Notes: generated by a model from the sequence alone, not told the origin. DNA of 64,000 nt from an archaeon (GCA_016432545.1 CP066694.1:620001-684000); one strand, 5' to 3'. Counted from the stretch's first letter, positions 1 to 8,835 are shown. A program made the numbers and translations.

Positions 1-791
1 TTCGAGACGCCCTTGGAGACGGAGAGGATCCCCGGGATCCCCACTCTTGCCCCGTGGCAGACCGCGTCGACCGCAGAGTCTCTTACGACCATTCTCTTCG
101 TCGTCCCAAGCGAGCTCTCCACGGGCTTGACCAGCCGCCTCAGGGGGGCCTCGTCGCCCATCTTCAGCCGGAAGGCCGCGTCGTTGAGCTGATGAAGCGT
201 AACGAACCCTGCGCCTTCTTCCAGCGGCCCGACCTTTGTCCGCCTCAGCTCGACCATGGTGGCACCGACCCCGAGGACCTCTCCCATGTCGTAGACCAGC
301 TTCCTGATGTAGGTCCCAGACTGGCACAGGCACCTGAACATGTGCAGGTTGCCGTGGGACTCTGTCAGCTCCAGTTCGTAGACCGTCCTGGTCCTGACCT
401 GCCTGCTGACCGAGGAGCGCTGGGGCGGCCTCTGAAAGATCTCGCCCGTGAACTCGGCCACTACTGATTCGAGCTGCTTCTTCGGGACTGACGAGTGGAT
501 GCGGAGGGCGCCCCTGTACTCCTTTGGGAAGAGGAGCAGCAGGCTCAGGGCTTTGGTCGACTGGCCGAGTCCGATGGGGAGAAGGCCCGAGACCCCGGGG
601 TCGAGGGTGCCGCTGTGCCCTGCCTTCTCGACTCCGAGGAGGCGCCTGACCCAGGCGACGACTTCGTGGCTGGTGGGGCCCCTCGGCTTGTCGAGGGGTA
701 TCAGGCCGTAGTCCAGGAGCTCCTTGACCGGGCGCTCAGAAGGCGCGAACCCGTGGGTGGGGTCGCTCGGCTCTTCGTCGAGGACGAGCAT
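1..791 (-). CDS. cbf5: tRNA/rRNA pseudouridine synthase Cbf5 (dyskerin family), 3' end cut by window
   Basis: Catalytic subunit of archaeal H/ACA RNPs, which convert uridine to pseudouridine in rRNA and tRNA; it also makes tRNA Psi55. The N-terminal part shows IPLDKPRGPTSHEV followed by GTLDPGVSGLLP, the TruB/Cbf5 catalytic-loop region. The last readable residues (CHGARVGIPGI) match the start of the C-terminal PUA domain, so only the end of PUA is missing. I chose the ATG at 791; an in-frame TTG at 806 would overlap the cmk stop by a few bases. It is the last visible gene of the ribosomal-protein run, a common archaeal neighbourhood. Confidence 0.93.
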   Translation of the reverse strand, partial: MLVLDEEPSDPTHGFAPSERPVKELLDYGLIPLDKPRGPTSHEVVAWVRRLLGVEKAGHSGTLDPGVSGLLPIGLGQSTKALSLLLLFPKEYRGALRIHSSVPKKQLESVVAEFTGEIFQRPPQRSSVSRQVRTRTVYELELTESHGNLHMFRCLCQSGTYIRKLVYDMGEVLGVGATMVELRRTKVGPLEEGAGFVTLHQLNDAAFRLKMGDEAPLRRLVKPVESSLGTTKRMVVRDSAVDAVCHGARVGIPGILSVSKGVS

Positions 792-811
792 GTTCCCCTG
801 GATCAAAGCAC

Positions 812-1372
812 TCAGCTCCTCCTGCTCTTCACGTACTCGAGGATGATCTCCGCGACCTGCGCCTCGTCGATGGTGTCGGTGTCGACCACGAGGTCGAAGG
901 GCCCCAAGTCCTTGCCGAACTCGATCGAGTAGATCTTCTTGTACAGCTTGTAGTTCTCGGTGTCGCGGACCGAGAGGACGGACCTGCACTCTGCCACCGA
1001 GAGCCCGTCCCTCTTCGCCATCCTGGCGGCCCGGCTCTCAACGCTCCCCGAGAGCCAGACCTTGACCCCGTCCCCCGTGAGCCACGGCACCGGATAGCTG
1101 GTGATCACTACGTCGCCCTTCTTAGCTTTCTTCAGGAGCCGCTCGTCCACTTCCTTGTCGAAGCTCGAGGAGCGCTTCCTCTCCTGCAGGAACTTCATCC
1201 CCTCGCCCTTGTCCCACCAGTCCTCGCCGCCGGTGCTGTACCCTTCTTCGGCTGCCATCTCCTTGAGCACGTCTCCCCCTCCCACCATCTGCAGTGAGAG
1301 CTCCGAGGCAACCATCTTCGACACGGTCGTCTTCCCGACCGCCGGCATTCCAGAGATGATTATGGCCTTCAA
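812..1372 (-). CDS. cmk: Cytidylate kinase (archaeal type)
   Basis: Phosphorylates CMP/dCMP with ATP in the cytoplasm. The protein (about 186 aa) opens with a P-loop, ISGMPAVGKTTVSK, directly after a short beta strand, as in archaeal Cmk. The start is TTG at 1372, nine bases past the stop of the DUF106 gene; an upstream in-frame codon would add a non-homologous tail overlapping that gene. It lies between the EMC3-like gene and cbf5, the usual archaeal order secY-adk-DUF106-cmk-cbf5. Related small kinases are hard to separate, but position and size favour Cmk. Confidence 0.85.
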   Translation of the reverse strand: MKAIIISGMPAVGKTTVSKMVASELSLQMVGGGDVLKEMAAEEGYSTGGEDWWDKGEGMKFLQERKRSSSFDKEVDERLLKKAKKGDVVITSYPVPWLTGDGVKVWLSGSVESRAARMAKRDGLSVAECRSVLSVRDTENYKLYKKIYSIEFGKDLGPFDLVVDTDTIDEAQVAEIILEYVKSRRS

Positions 1373-1380
1373 GGTCGAGC

Positions 1381-2235
1381 CTAGGTCGTTGTGCGAAGGA
1401 GCTTGCTCAGGATGCCCGAGAAGGTGAAGGAGCTGAGGATGTACCACCAGAACAGAGCCATCGTCCCGTTCGGGTTGACGAGGTAAGGTATCGGATAGGG
1501 CGAGAAGGCCACGGTGACGTTGAGTCCCCCCAGGAAGAAAGCCATCAGGTAGTAAACGCCCAGCAGCGGGACGATGGTGATCCCGGTCACCTTCAGCCGG
1601 GCGGTCTGGATCTTGCTCTGGGTCTGCTTCATGGCCAGATCTCTGCGCGCGAGCTTCTCGAGCCTCGCCTTGTCCTTGGCTAGCGTGGCTTCTCTCTTCT
1701 CTTTGTTGTAATCTGCAAGCTCGGCCTTCATCTTCCTTTCAGCGTCGAGGTTGACGAAACGCCTGGTGACGAACTGGGTCACGAGCCCCAGGCCGACGGA
1801 GGTGAGCGTCACGATGAGCGTGGACTCCGGCGGCCGGATTCCAGGTATTGAGAAGTGTGCCAGGGTGGTCCGCACGGTGTCGTTGACCGCCACGAGGTGT
1901 GGGCCGACCGAGGACTGGGGGACTATGAAGGTGCACCCAGCGAGGGAGCCCTTCGGGTCGGTCTTGCACGTGCCGGAGAGCGAGAGCGAGGCGTTGTCGT
2001 AGGTCGCGGTTACTGTCTGGTTGGGGGCCAGCTCCTTTCCTCCTATCGTCACTATCGAGCCAGCGAGGTCGGTTGAGGGAGCGAGCGAGACGGCTGGTCC
2101 GGGGAGGGCCGGCGGGAATAGGTACGGGACGATGACATAGTTGGCGAGGAGGGCGACGCCAACGACTCCCACCAGGAGGAGCGCGAGCCCGGGGCGCCTC
2201 TGGCCCTTGGGAGCCCTGGAATTCTTGGAGCTCAT
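1381..2235 (-). CDS. DUF106/EMC3-family membrane insertase-like protein with extracytoplasmic insert
   Basis: 284 aa. The C-terminal two thirds match the archaeal DUF106 family, relatives of YidC, EMC3 and Get1 that help insert membrane proteins: a membrane segment near 138-160, a charged coiled coil near 165-215, then two more membrane helices. The N-terminus has an extra membrane segment (about 17-38) followed by about 90 residues of Ser/Thr/Val-rich, beta-like sequence with two Cys (CKTDPKGSLAGC), which looks like an Ig-type domain outside the cell. Start ATG overlaps the adk stop by four bases (ATGA), implying coupled translation. Its place beside secY fits a role in membrane protein biogenesis. 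Confidence 0.85.
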   Translation of the reverse strand: MSSKNSRAPKGQRRPGLALLLVGVVGVALLANYVIVPYLFPPALPGPAVSLAPSTDLAGSIVTIGGKELAPNQTVTATYDNASLSLSGTCKTDPKGSLAGCTFIVPQSSVGPHLVAVNDTVRTTLAHFSIPGIRPPESTLIVTLTSVGLGLVTQFVTRRFVNLDAERKMKAELADYNKEKREATLAKDKARLEKLARRDLAMKQTQSKIQTARLKVTGITIVPLLGVYYLMAFFLGGLNVTVAFSPYPIPYLVNPNGTMALFWWYILSSFTFSGILSKLLRTTT

Positions 2236-2807
2236 CTGGACATTGCCTCCTTCAGCACCTTCGCCACGCTACCTGCTGCGTCGGCGGACCTGCCCGAGTC
2301 GTTCCTGAGCATCAGCATCGGCGCTCCAGTCACGGTTGAGGTAATTGCTACGAACTGCCTGGCGAGCGCCAGGTCAGCCTCTATGTCCGCCTTGCGCGCC
2401 TCGTCCCTCCTCCTCGTGCCGTCCTTCAGCCTCCGAGCGAGCACCTCGTCCGGGGTCGCCTCCAAGAGGACGATGTGCGTGGGCTTCAGAGCGACCGCGA
2501 TGTCGAAGGGGATCCCCGGCCAGAAGCCTTCGGGGGTGCGTATGAACACGTGGGTGTCGATGAGGACGACCTGCTCCCTCATCTTGGAGATGCGGACCGC
2601 GGCCAGCTTCTGAAGGCGCCGCTGCTTCTCCACCGGGAGCTTCCTGAGGTCGTCCCTTTCCGTGGCCCAGCCGAGGCGCTTTGCTTCCGCCGTCATCTCA
2701 GAGCCGAAGTTGGCGACCCTGGACCCCTTGATCATCTTGAGCAAGGCGCCCACTATGGTGGTCTTGCCGACTCCTGGTATCCCTACGATGACCGCCCGCA
2801 GCCTCAC
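2232..2807 (-). CDS. adkA: Archaeal adenylate kinase
   Basis: Converts AMP and ATP to two ADP. 191 aa with VGIPGVGKTT at the N-terminus, the P-loop of archaeal AdkA rather than bacterial Adk, and an arginine-rich lid region (RRLKDGTRRRDEAR). I chose GTG at 2807, four bases past the secY stop, because archaeal AdkA begins almost directly at the P-loop strand; a TTG at 2837 would overlap secY and add about ten unrelated residues. Coupled to secY upstream and overlapping the DUF106 gene downstream. Confidence 0.9.
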   Translation of the reverse strand: MRLRAVIVGIPGVGKTTIVGALLKMIKGSRVANFGSEMTAEAKRLGWATERDDLRKLPVEKQRRLQKLAAVRISKMREQVVLIDTHVFIRTPEGFWPGIPFDIAVALKPTHIVLLEATPDEVLARRLKDGTRRRDEARKADIEADLALARQFVAITSTVTGAPMLMLRNDSGRSADAAGSVAKVLKEAMSR

Positions 2808-2811
2808 TGGC

Positions 2812-4260
2812 CTAGCCAGCTCCGATGAGTCCGGCAAGGGTCGGAGAGACCTCTTCCACCTGCTCCTTGAGCAGGTTCTGGTAGTACTGCAGGATGATGT
2901 CGCACATCAGGAGTATGCCTATGCCCGAGCCGAAGACCCCGAAGAGGTCCGAGACCCCGGCCACGAGGCCTATCATTATGCCTCCGATTATGGTCAACGT
3001 CGGGATGTACCTGTTGAGGACCTGCTCTATCGAGAGGCCGGTCCTGCGGAACCCTGGGACCTGGACGTTGGCGTCCATCAGGTTCTTCGCCACCGCCCTC
3101 GGGTTGAGGCCGCCGATCTCGACCCAGAGCCGGGCGAAGAGGACCGCCATGCCGACCAGGTAGAGCAGGTAGATCGCCGCGTGGATTGGGTTCGTCACAG
3201 TGTCCTCGACCCCCTGGGGCGCGGTCATGTAGTAGACGAGGCCCCCGTTAGGGAACTGACTCTGGGTCCCGTTGACTGCCGCCGGCCAGCTCCCGATGTA
3301 CTTCAGCCACCACGACGGGTTGGAGCTCTGATAGTTGTAGAGGATCCTCGTGAAGAAGGTGATGTTCGCGCTGAGCGCAGACACGAGGATGACCGGAATG
3401 TTGGAGACGTAGAGGAGCTTGATGGGGTAGACTCCTTGGAAGCCTCTGTACTTCACGGAGGTGATCGGGAGCTCGATCCTGATTCCCTCGATGTAGACTA
3501 TGACCAGGAGCATCACCAGGGTAAGGGCGAATGTGAGGAGGCTCGGGTAGCGAAACTGCCGGACGAGGATGTCGGAGACGTTGTTGCTGAAGAGGGAAGA
3601 GAGGAGCGCTGGGAGGAAGCCGAAGATCTCAGGAGGCTGTCCGATCGTGATGGGGGAGAAGGTGTACCACATTACTGTCTGGCAGACTCCCGCCAAGATG
3701 AAGAGGCTGACGCCGCTCCCCAGGCCCCATCCCTTCTGAATCATCTCGTCCAGGAGAAGGACGAAGAGGCTCGCGATGAAGAGCTGGATGAAGATCACGA
3801 TGTCCTGGTTGGGAGTGAGGCAGTTGCTCGTGACGGTGGCGCTGCAGGGGAAGCCGAGCGCACCGCCGAGTATGTAGGCGAGGGACTCGCCCACTATCAC
3901 TATCAGAGTGAGGAACTTCGTCGCGGAGCCGAAGATCGCCCTGTCAGCAGGGTCGTTCATCTTCAGCTTGATGATGTCGCTGCCCACGAGAAGCTGCAGG
4001 ATCAGGCCTGAGGTGACGATGGGCCCTATTCCCAGCTCCATCAGGGTTCCCTGGGTCGAGGCGAAGACGACCCTGAGGAAGGCTAGCTGGTCCTGCTGGT
4101 GCCCCGGCCCGCCGAACCCGTAGAGCGGGGTCGTCGCCATTACAAGGTAGGCGATGAGCGCGAAGCCGGTCCAGATGAAGCGCTCGTTGAGGCTGGGTTT
4201 GCGCTCTGGTTTGGGGATCTCCGGCAGCACGGTCCCTACGTTCTTGATGAACTCGCGCAT
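2812..4260 (-). CDS. secY: Preprotein translocase subunit SecY
   Basis: Channel subunit of the Sec translocon in the cytoplasmic membrane. 482 aa, near the usual archaeal length, with about ten hydrophobic helices, an early plug-type loop (TTPLYGFGGPGHQQD) and the conserved turn LGIGPIVTSGLILQLL after it. ATG at 4260 is preferred; a TTG at 4269 adds three residues. It follows uL15 and precedes adk, the standard spc arrangement. The 449-residue open frame on the opposite strand here is a shadow. Confidence 0.96.
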   Translation of the reverse strand: MREFIKNVGTVLPEIPKPERKPSLNERFIWTGFALIAYLVMATTPLYGFGGPGHQQDQLAFLRVVFASTQGTLMELGIGPIVTSGLILQLLVGSDIIKLKMNDPADRAIFGSATKFLTLIVIVGESLAYILGGALGFPCSATVTSNCLTPNQDIVIFIQLFIASLFVLLLDEMIQKGWGLGSGVSLFILAGVCQTVMWYTFSPITIGQPPEIFGFLPALLSSLFSNNVSDILVRQFRYPSLLTFALTLVMLLVIVYIEGIRIELPITSVKYRGFQGVYPIKLLYVSNIPVILVSALSANITFFTRILYNYQSSNPSWWLKYIGSWPAAVNGTQSQFPNGGLVYYMTAPQGVEDTVTNPIHAAIYLLYLVGMAVLFARLWVEIGGLNPRAVAKNLMDANVQVPGFRRTGLSIEQVLNRYIPTLTIIGGIMIGLVAGVSDLFGVFGSGIGILLMCDIILQYYQNLLKEQVEEVSPTLAGLIGAG

Positions 4261-4279
4261 CGAGGCCAATGGACGCGCC

Positions 4280-4684
4280 CTACCCCTCGACCGCTAGCTT
4301 TCCACCGGCGGCCTCTATCTTGGCCTGAGCTCTCTTTGTGAAGTACCCGACCTTGACTTCGTAGGCGCCTTGGACCGCGCCGGACCCCAGGAGCTTCTGG
4401 AAGCCCAAGGAGGTCAGGTCGAGGCTCTTTCCGCCCCTCGCGAGCGAGTCGAGGTCGCCTACGTTGACCCAGGTGGTCGGCTTCGCGTAGTATCCTGGGG
4501 GCCTGAACGGGTCCCTCCCGAAGTGGTCGGGGTCGTACTTGATCAGCCAGCTCCACTTGTGCTTGTGGAGGCCCGCGTTTCCGTGGCCGCCCTGCTTTCC
4601 CGAGTGGCGGTGTTGCCCGATCTGCCCGTATCCGTGGGTCCTCATGCCCCTGTACCTTCTTGCCTTCCTAGCCCTGGTCGGCAA
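4280..4684 (-). CDS. rpl15: 50S ribosomal protein uL15
   Basis: 134 aa. The basic, glycine- and histidine-rich N-terminus (RKARRYRGMRTHGYGQIGQHR, then GGHGNAGLHKHK) is typical of the archaeal/eukaryotic uL15 (L27a) type. It begins with TTG directly after the uL30 stop (ATG ATG TAG TTG), so start and context agree. Sits between uL30 and secY as in most archaea. Confidence 0.95.
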   Translation of the reverse strand: MPTRARKARRYRGMRTHGYGQIGQHRHSGKQGGHGNAGLHKHKWSWLIKYDPDHFGRDPFRPPGYYAKPTTWVNVGDLDSLARGGKSLDLTSLGFQKLLGSGAVQGAYEVKVGYFTKRAQAKIEAAGGKLAVEG

Positions 4685-5149
4685 CTACATCATCCTCCTC
4701 ACGATCTCTTCGAGCTTGGGGTTCTTCCCGAGGATCCCGTTCTCGGAGGCCTGGCGCCTCATGGACCTCCTGAACCCTCCCTTGGGCGGGGCGAGGCGGA
4801 AGTATGGGCGGATGCCTCCCACGGCCGTGAGCCTGAGGCCTTCCTTTAGCATGCGCCCGGCCATCTCCTCGTGGCTCTTGAACCCGAGCTCCTTGAGCGA
4901 GGCGGCGTCCAGCTCCTTGGTCTCGGTGACCATCCCGCGCTTCTTCAGGAGGGAGGCGAGGAAGTCGGCATCGAGGTCTGACCACGCCACGAAGTCTTTG
5001 CAGAGCTTGAGCATCCCGACTGTGTTCGGGTCGTCGGTGACTACCGACGCTGAGAACCTTCGGGCAACCTTGAGCTCCTCGAGGGCCTTTCTGACCGGGC
5101 CCGGGGAGTTGATCGCTCCGTGGAGGTTGAGCACGAGGAGGAGAGCCAT
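4685..5149 (-). CDS. rpl30: 50S ribosomal protein uL30
   Basis: 154 aa, the long archaeal form (bacterial L30 is about 60 aa). It opens with an LLLVLNLHGAINSPGPVRKALEELKV core. ATG at 5149 is preceded by GGTGAT as a ribosome-binding site, just after the uS5 stop. The open frame runs much further upstream, but that part is an out-of-frame shadow of uS5. Confidence 0.94.
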   Translation of the reverse strand: MALLLVLNLHGAINSPGPVRKALEELKVARRFSASVVTDDPNTVGMLKLCKDFVAWSDLDADFLASLLKKRGMVTETKELDAASLKELGFKSHEEMAGRMLKEGLRLTAVGGIRPYFRLAPPKGGFRRSMRRQASENGILGKNPKLEEIVRRMM

Positions 5150-5160
5150 CCATCCATCAC

Positions 5161-5787
5161 CTATACGTTGAGCCCGTGCGACATCCGGAAGGCGTCGTAG
5201 GCTGCGTTGGCTAGGGAGGACATGGTGTTCGTTGAGCCGAAGGTCCTGATCCACGCGTCCTTCACGCCCGCCAGTTGGAGGAGGTTCTTCAGGGCGGGCC
5301 CCGCGACGAGACCGAGGGCTCGCGGCCCGGGGATCACTTCGATGGTGACGCTCCCTGCCTTTCCCTTGATCTTGTAGGGCACAGAGTGCATCCGGCCGCA
5401 TCTGCACTCCCAGCTGCCGCATCCGAGTTTGACAGGGATTATGTTGAGGAGGGCTTGGCTGGTCGCCTTCTCGATGGCCTCTCGCGTCTGCATCGCCTTG
5501 CCCTTGCCGACGCCGAACCAGCCGGCGCCGTTGCCGACAGCGACCACCGCCGAGAACCTGGTCAGCTCGCCGGCGTCCGTCTGCTTCTGAACCACGCTGA
5601 CTCCCACCACCTCGCTCCTGAGCTCTGGGAGGAGTTTCTTGACGATCTCCGCCTCGCGGATCCTGAGCCCGTTCCTGAAAATCTCGTCCAGAGTAGTGAT
5701 CTTGCCTTCGTTGACCTGGGCTCCGAGCTTGGTCCTCGGGACCCACGGGCGCTCTTCCTCCTCCTGTGCTCGCCTGTAGGAAGACAT
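5161..5787 (-). CDS. rps5: 30S ribosomal protein uS5
   Basis: 208 aa. Contains the double-stranded-RNA-binding S5 core (RFSAVVAVGNGAGWFGVGKGKA) and the C-terminal S5 domain (VIPGPRALGLVAGPALKNLL, then GSTNTMSSLANAAYDAF). Cys residues at CGSWECRCGRMHS are common in archaeal uS5. The start ATG overlaps the uL18 stop as TGATG; a GTG one codon earlier is possible. Confidence 0.95.
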   Translation of the reverse strand: MSSYRRAQEEEERPWVPRTKLGAQVNEGKITTLDEIFRNGLRIREAEIVKKLLPELRSEVVGVSVVQKQTDAGELTRFSAVVAVGNGAGWFGVGKGKAMQTREAIEKATSQALLNIIPVKLGCGSWECRCGRMHSVPYKIKGKAGSVTIEVIPGPRALGLVAGPALKNLLQLAGVKDAWIRTFGSTNTMSSLANAAYDAFRMSHGLNV

Positions 5788-6365
5788 CACTTTCCTACTC
5801 CTATGGCCGACTTCGCCTTCTCAAAGGCGGCCGGGTACTCCTCCGGGGTGAAGCCCGCCTTCAGCAGGCCTGAGAAGGCCTTCTTGTAGGAGTCCTGGTT
5901 TTCCTTGGAAAGCTTCGACGCGTACTCCGCGATCGACTTGCCGCTTATCCTGTCCTCGGAGGGGAAGGCATCCTCCCCTGCGGGTATCTCGACGCCTGAG
6001 TCGATCACTCCCTTGAGGAAGGCCGAGACCCTCGCACCCTTGATGAACGGGACCAGGCCGTTGTAGAGCACCGCCTCCTTGACCCCCTTGGAAAGCGCCT
6101 TCTTGCCGGCGAGCATCCCCAGGAGGTAGCACGCAGGTGTTGACTTTGTGGAGCCCTTCCACCCGATCTTGGCGAGCTCCCTCGAGTGCGAGGAGGAGAC
6201 CACCGCATCCCCTTCCACTCGGGGCGTCACGAATTGAGACGAGACGTGCTTGTTGGAGAACCTCACGACTAGGAGGGGCTTCGAGGAGGTGATTGCCTTC
6301 CGGCGCGACCGATAGTCGGTGACGCCCTCCCGTCTCCGCCTCAGGACAGGGGCATGGGCCTGCAT
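5787..6365 (-). CDS. rpl18: 50S ribosomal protein uL18
   Basis: 192 aa, 5S rRNA-binding protein with the archaeal/eukaryotic L5e-like extended C-terminus. The core SSKPLLVVRFSNKHVSSQFV and the R-rich N-terminus (VLRRRREGVTDYRSRRKAI) identify it. ATG at 6365 overlaps the eL19 stop (TAATG), and its own stop overlaps the uS5 start, so three genes are linked by overlaps. Confidence 0.94.
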   Translation of the reverse strand: MQAHAPVLRRRREGVTDYRSRRKAITSSKPLLVVRFSNKHVSSQFVTPRVEGDAVVSSSHSRELAKIGWKGSTKSTPACYLLGMLAGKKALSKGVKEAVLYNGLVPFIKGARVSAFLKGVIDSGVEIPAGEDAFPSEDRISGKSIAEYASKLSKENQDSYKKAFSGLLKAGFTPEEYPAAFEKAKSAIGVGK

Positions 6366-6799
6366 TACTTCTTGGCCTCCTTCATGAGGTCCAGGAGGTG
6401 CTTTACCCCCCTGACCTGGCCGCCCTTGACCTGCTTGTAGAGGCTCTTGTAGGCGTCCTGGCTGAGTTCCTTCCTCTCCTTCGCGACCTTGAGTCTCCAT
6501 CGCAGGGCGCGGACCTTGATGATCCATGCGTCCTTGCGAGGGTTCCTCGCCTTGGCCGCGCCCTCTGTGGACCCAGAGCCGCGGCCCCTCTTGAGCTTGC
6601 GCATGGCGACCCGATGGCGCCCCCTGGAGACTCCCTTCTCCGGGGCTGCCCTTATCGCTCCGAACCCGATGAGCCCCCGTATGGTGCTACGGGTGATCGC
6701 ATCCTGAATCAGGTCAGAGTACTCCTCGTCGAAGATGACCCTGTCTAGCCCGACGCCGAGCACAGAGGCTGCGATCCTTCGCTTACTCCTTAGGTTCAA
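6365..6799 (-). CDS. rpl19e: 50S ribosomal protein eL19
   Basis: 144 aa, an archaeal/eukaryotic large-subunit protein absent from bacteria. N-terminal LRSKRRIAASVLGVGLDRV is the family signature, followed by the SRGRHRVAMRKLKRGRGSGS basic stretch. TTG at 6799 lies 17 bases inside the eL32 gene; no later start preserves the conserved N-terminus. Confidence 0.94.
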   Translation of the reverse strand: MNLRSKRRIAASVLGVGLDRVIFDEEYSDLIQDAITRSTIRGLIGFGAIRAAPEKGVSRGRHRVAMRKLKRGRGSGSTEGAAKARNPRKDAWIIKVRALRWRLKVAKERKELSQDAYKSLYKQVKGGQVRGVKHLLDLMKEAKK

Positions 6800-7211
6800 T
6801 TATCCTCAACCCTGTCGGATTCACGACCCTGATCCCGAGCTCCGTGGCCCTCTTCAGGATGGTGTCCCTCTTCTTTGCGCCTACGGTGCGCCCGATCCGC
6901 GCTACGTCCCGTCCGGGAACGAGGTCGTCTAGGTCTGCCGGCCTTGAGACGAGAGCCTCGAAGTGGCCGCTCGGGTGGAGCCCCCGGGACTTTACCGGGC
7001 CCCTATACCCAACTCTGACCAGCTTGGGCCAGCCCTTGTCCTGGCGCCGCATCTTGTTGTCGATGCCCTTGGGCTTTCTCCACTCTGGGTGTATCCTGCC
7101 GTACCTCCAGCTCTCCTGTCTGATGAACTTGGGCCTTGTCGAGGAGACCAGCTTGCGCTTGGCGACGAGCTCCTTGAGCCCCTTCTCCTGCGACTGCTTT
7201 GACTTTGGCAA
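6783..7211 (-). CDS. rpl32e: 50S ribosomal protein eL32
   Basis: 142 aa, archaeal/eukaryotic. The family core FIRQESWRYGRIHPEWRKPKG with KMRRQDKGWP and VGYRGP is clearly present. Starts with TTG four bases after the uL6 stop. It overlaps eL19 at the 3' end. Confidence 0.94.
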   Translation of the reverse strand: MPKSKQSQEKGLKELVAKRKLVSSTRPKFIRQESWRYGRIHPEWRKPKGIDNKMRRQDKGWPKLVRVGYRGPVKSRGLHPSGHFEALVSRPADLDDLVPGRDVARIGRTVGAKKRDTILKRATELGIRVVNPTGLRIIEPKE

Positions 7212-7214
7212 TTT

Positions 7215-7760
7215 CTACCAGCCCTCCTCCTTTTGGTAGATATACACGCCGTCGAGGAAGACCCTCTGGTCCTTCCTGCGGATCTTGGTGGCAAGCTCCA
7301 CGTTGGCGGCTGTCTGCCCGACGTCTTCCACTGAGACCCCTTTCACGATGATGTCGTCGCCCTCTATCGTCACCTTGCAGGAGCCGACGACCTTTGAGAC
7401 CCTCGGGGACCTCTCGCCCACGAAGTTCTCCACGTGGATCTCGTCGCCCTTGGTCTTGACCGAGATTGGGAAGTGGGCGTAGACGACCTTGAGCCTGTAG
7501 GTGTACCCCTTGGTGACCCCGGTGACCATGTTGTTGACCAGGCTCAGGACAGTGTTGATGATCACGTTGTCCTTCTTCTTCTTCGAGAAGGGCGAGAAGA
7601 GGACCTTTCCGTCCTCTACTGCGATGTCCACGTTGACCTTGTCGAAGTGCTTGTGTGCCTCCCCCAGCTTTCCCTTGACGGTGAGGGTCCTCCCCTTGAG
7701 GCTCGCTGTCACCCCTTCTGGGAGCGAGACCGCGGTCTGCTGTAGCTGCTTAGTAGACAA
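7215..7760 (-). CDS. rpl6: 50S ribosomal protein uL6
   Basis: 181 aa with two L6 alpha-beta domains: VSLPEGVTASLKGRTLTVKG at the start and the C-terminal half ending in FLDGVYIYQKEE, the archaeal style of ending. The TTG start at 7760 overlaps the uS8 stop by 11 bases. It sits in the normal order uS8-uL6-eL32. Confidence 0.94.
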   Translation of the reverse strand: MSTKQLQQTAVSLPEGVTASLKGRTLTVKGKLGEAHKHFDKVNVDIAVEDGKVLFSPFSKKKKDNVIINTVLSLVNNMVTGVTKGYTYRLKVVYAHFPISVKTKGDEIHVENFVGERSPRVSKVVGSCKVTIEGDDIIVKGVSVEDVGQTAANVELATKIRRKDQRVFLDGVYIYQKEEGW

Positions 7761-8142
7761 AGCCTATGAGCCTCCCGCCGATCTTCTTCTCCTGGGCCTC
7801 TACATGGGACATCACTCCCTGCGGCGTGGAGATGATCAGCGTCCCGACCCCGACTGCGGGGAGATACCTGTGTTCCCAGTCGACGAGCTTGAGCGACCTG
7901 ACCGGGAACCGGGGGGAGATCACTCCGCAACGGTTGATCCTTCCAAGCAGCTGGACCTTGAGCTTGCCCCCCACCCCGTCGTCGATGTGCTCGAATTCCC
8001 CCACGTACTTCTTCTTCTGGAGGACCTTCAGGACCTCCCTCGCGAGGTTCGAGGACGGTATCACGATCGCCTCCTTCTTGTGCCTCATCTCCGCGTTCTG
8101 AAGGCCTGCGAAGAGGTTCGAGAGTATGTTTGTGGCTGCCAA
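7750..8142 (-). CDS. rps8: 30S ribosomal protein uS8
   Basis: 130 aa, the usual archaeal length. N-terminal NILSNLFAGLQNAEMRHKKE and the C-terminal VGTLIISTPQGVMSHVEAQ loop are diagnostic. Binds 16S rRNA helix 21 early in assembly. TTG start at 8142, 12 bases after the uS14 stop codon. Confidence 0.95.
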   Translation of the reverse strand: MAATNILSNLFAGLQNAEMRHKKEAIVIPSSNLAREVLKVLQKKKYVGEFEHIDDGVGGKLKVQLLGRINRCGVISPRFPVRSLKLVDWEHRYLPAVGVGTLIISTPQGVMSHVEAQEKKIGGRLIGFVY

Positions 8143-8153
8143 CTTCTATTCCC

Positions 8154-8315
8154 CTAATCGTACTTCCTGAAGCCGAGCTTCTCGGCTACCTCCCTGAAGC
8201 ACTGCCTGCACAAGACCAGGTCGTAAGACCGGATGACTGCCCCGTACTGCCCGCACCTCTTGCAGTAGTGGGTCGACTTGCCGTACTTCCTTACCTTTGT
8301 ATGCCGTTCTTTCAT
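8154..8315 (-). CDS. rps14: 30S ribosomal protein uS14, zinc form
   Basis: 53 aa, the short zinc-binding form with CKRCGQYG and CRQCF pairs (C-x2-C ... C-x2-C). ATG at 8315 overlaps the uL5 stop (ATGA). Small enough to be missed by length filters, but sequence and position are unambiguous. Confidence 0.95.
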   Translation of the reverse strand: MKERHTKVRKYGKSTHYCKRCGQYGAVIRSYDLVLCRQCFREVAEKLGFRKYD

Positions 8316-8809
8316 GAAACAGTAACCCCGAAGTTGTTCCTGAAGTAGTCGAGGGAGTCCTCCCTCGACACGCGGTGGGCCTTGCCCACCTTGGAGGTGC
8401 GCCTGCTCCTCCTGGAGACGCTGTAGCCTGGCCTCTCGAGGAGTATCGAGACGTTCATCCCGAGGATCCCGATCTCCGGGTCGTAGCGGATTCCGGGGAT
8501 CTCGATGTGCTCCTTGATCCCGAAGGACACTGAGCCTCTGCTGTCGAAGCACGACTCCGGGAGCTTCTTCTCTCTGGCAGCGAGCAGTTTCTCGATCAGG
8601 GCCTGCGTCTCCTCTCCCCGCACCGTGACCACGACCCCGATCGGCTCGCCTTTGTGGATGCCAAAGTCTCTGACGGCCTTCTTGGCCTTCGTCTGGCTGG
8701 GCTTCTGACCCGTCACCTGTTGGAGGACCTTCTTGCCCCTCTCGATGGCCTCGCCTGACTTACCGAGACCGATGTTCAGGACGACCTTGCCGACCTTGAG
8801 CTTCCTCAT
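8312..8809 (-). CDS. rpl5: 50S ribosomal protein uL5
   Basis: 165 aa from ATG at 8809. I prefer this start because AGGAGAG lies six or so bases upstream and family N-termini begin with a short M-R-x-x-K-V-x-K-V strand. A TTG at 8839 overlapping the eS4 stop would add ten residues. The core [37 protein letters not shown] and [15 protein letters not shown] identify uL5, which contacts 5S rRNA and P-site tRNA. Confidence 0.93.
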   Translation of the reverse strand: MRKLKVGKVVLNIGLGKSGEAIERGKKVLQQVTGQKPSQTKAKKAVRDFGIHKGEPIGVVVTVRGEETQALIEKLLAAREKKLPESCFDSRGSVSFGIKEHIEIPGIRYDPEIGILGMNVSILLERPGYSVSRRSRRTSKVGKAHRVSREDSLDYFRNNFGVTVS

Positions 8810-8835
8810 CGGACTCTCCTGGACGGCTTTCTGGC

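Noticed and set aside
2662-4011. 449-residue open frame on the plus strand
   Set aside because: It is antisense to secY, very rich in Arg, Asp and Glu with no fold-like pattern, as expected of a shadow frame in GC-rich DNA.
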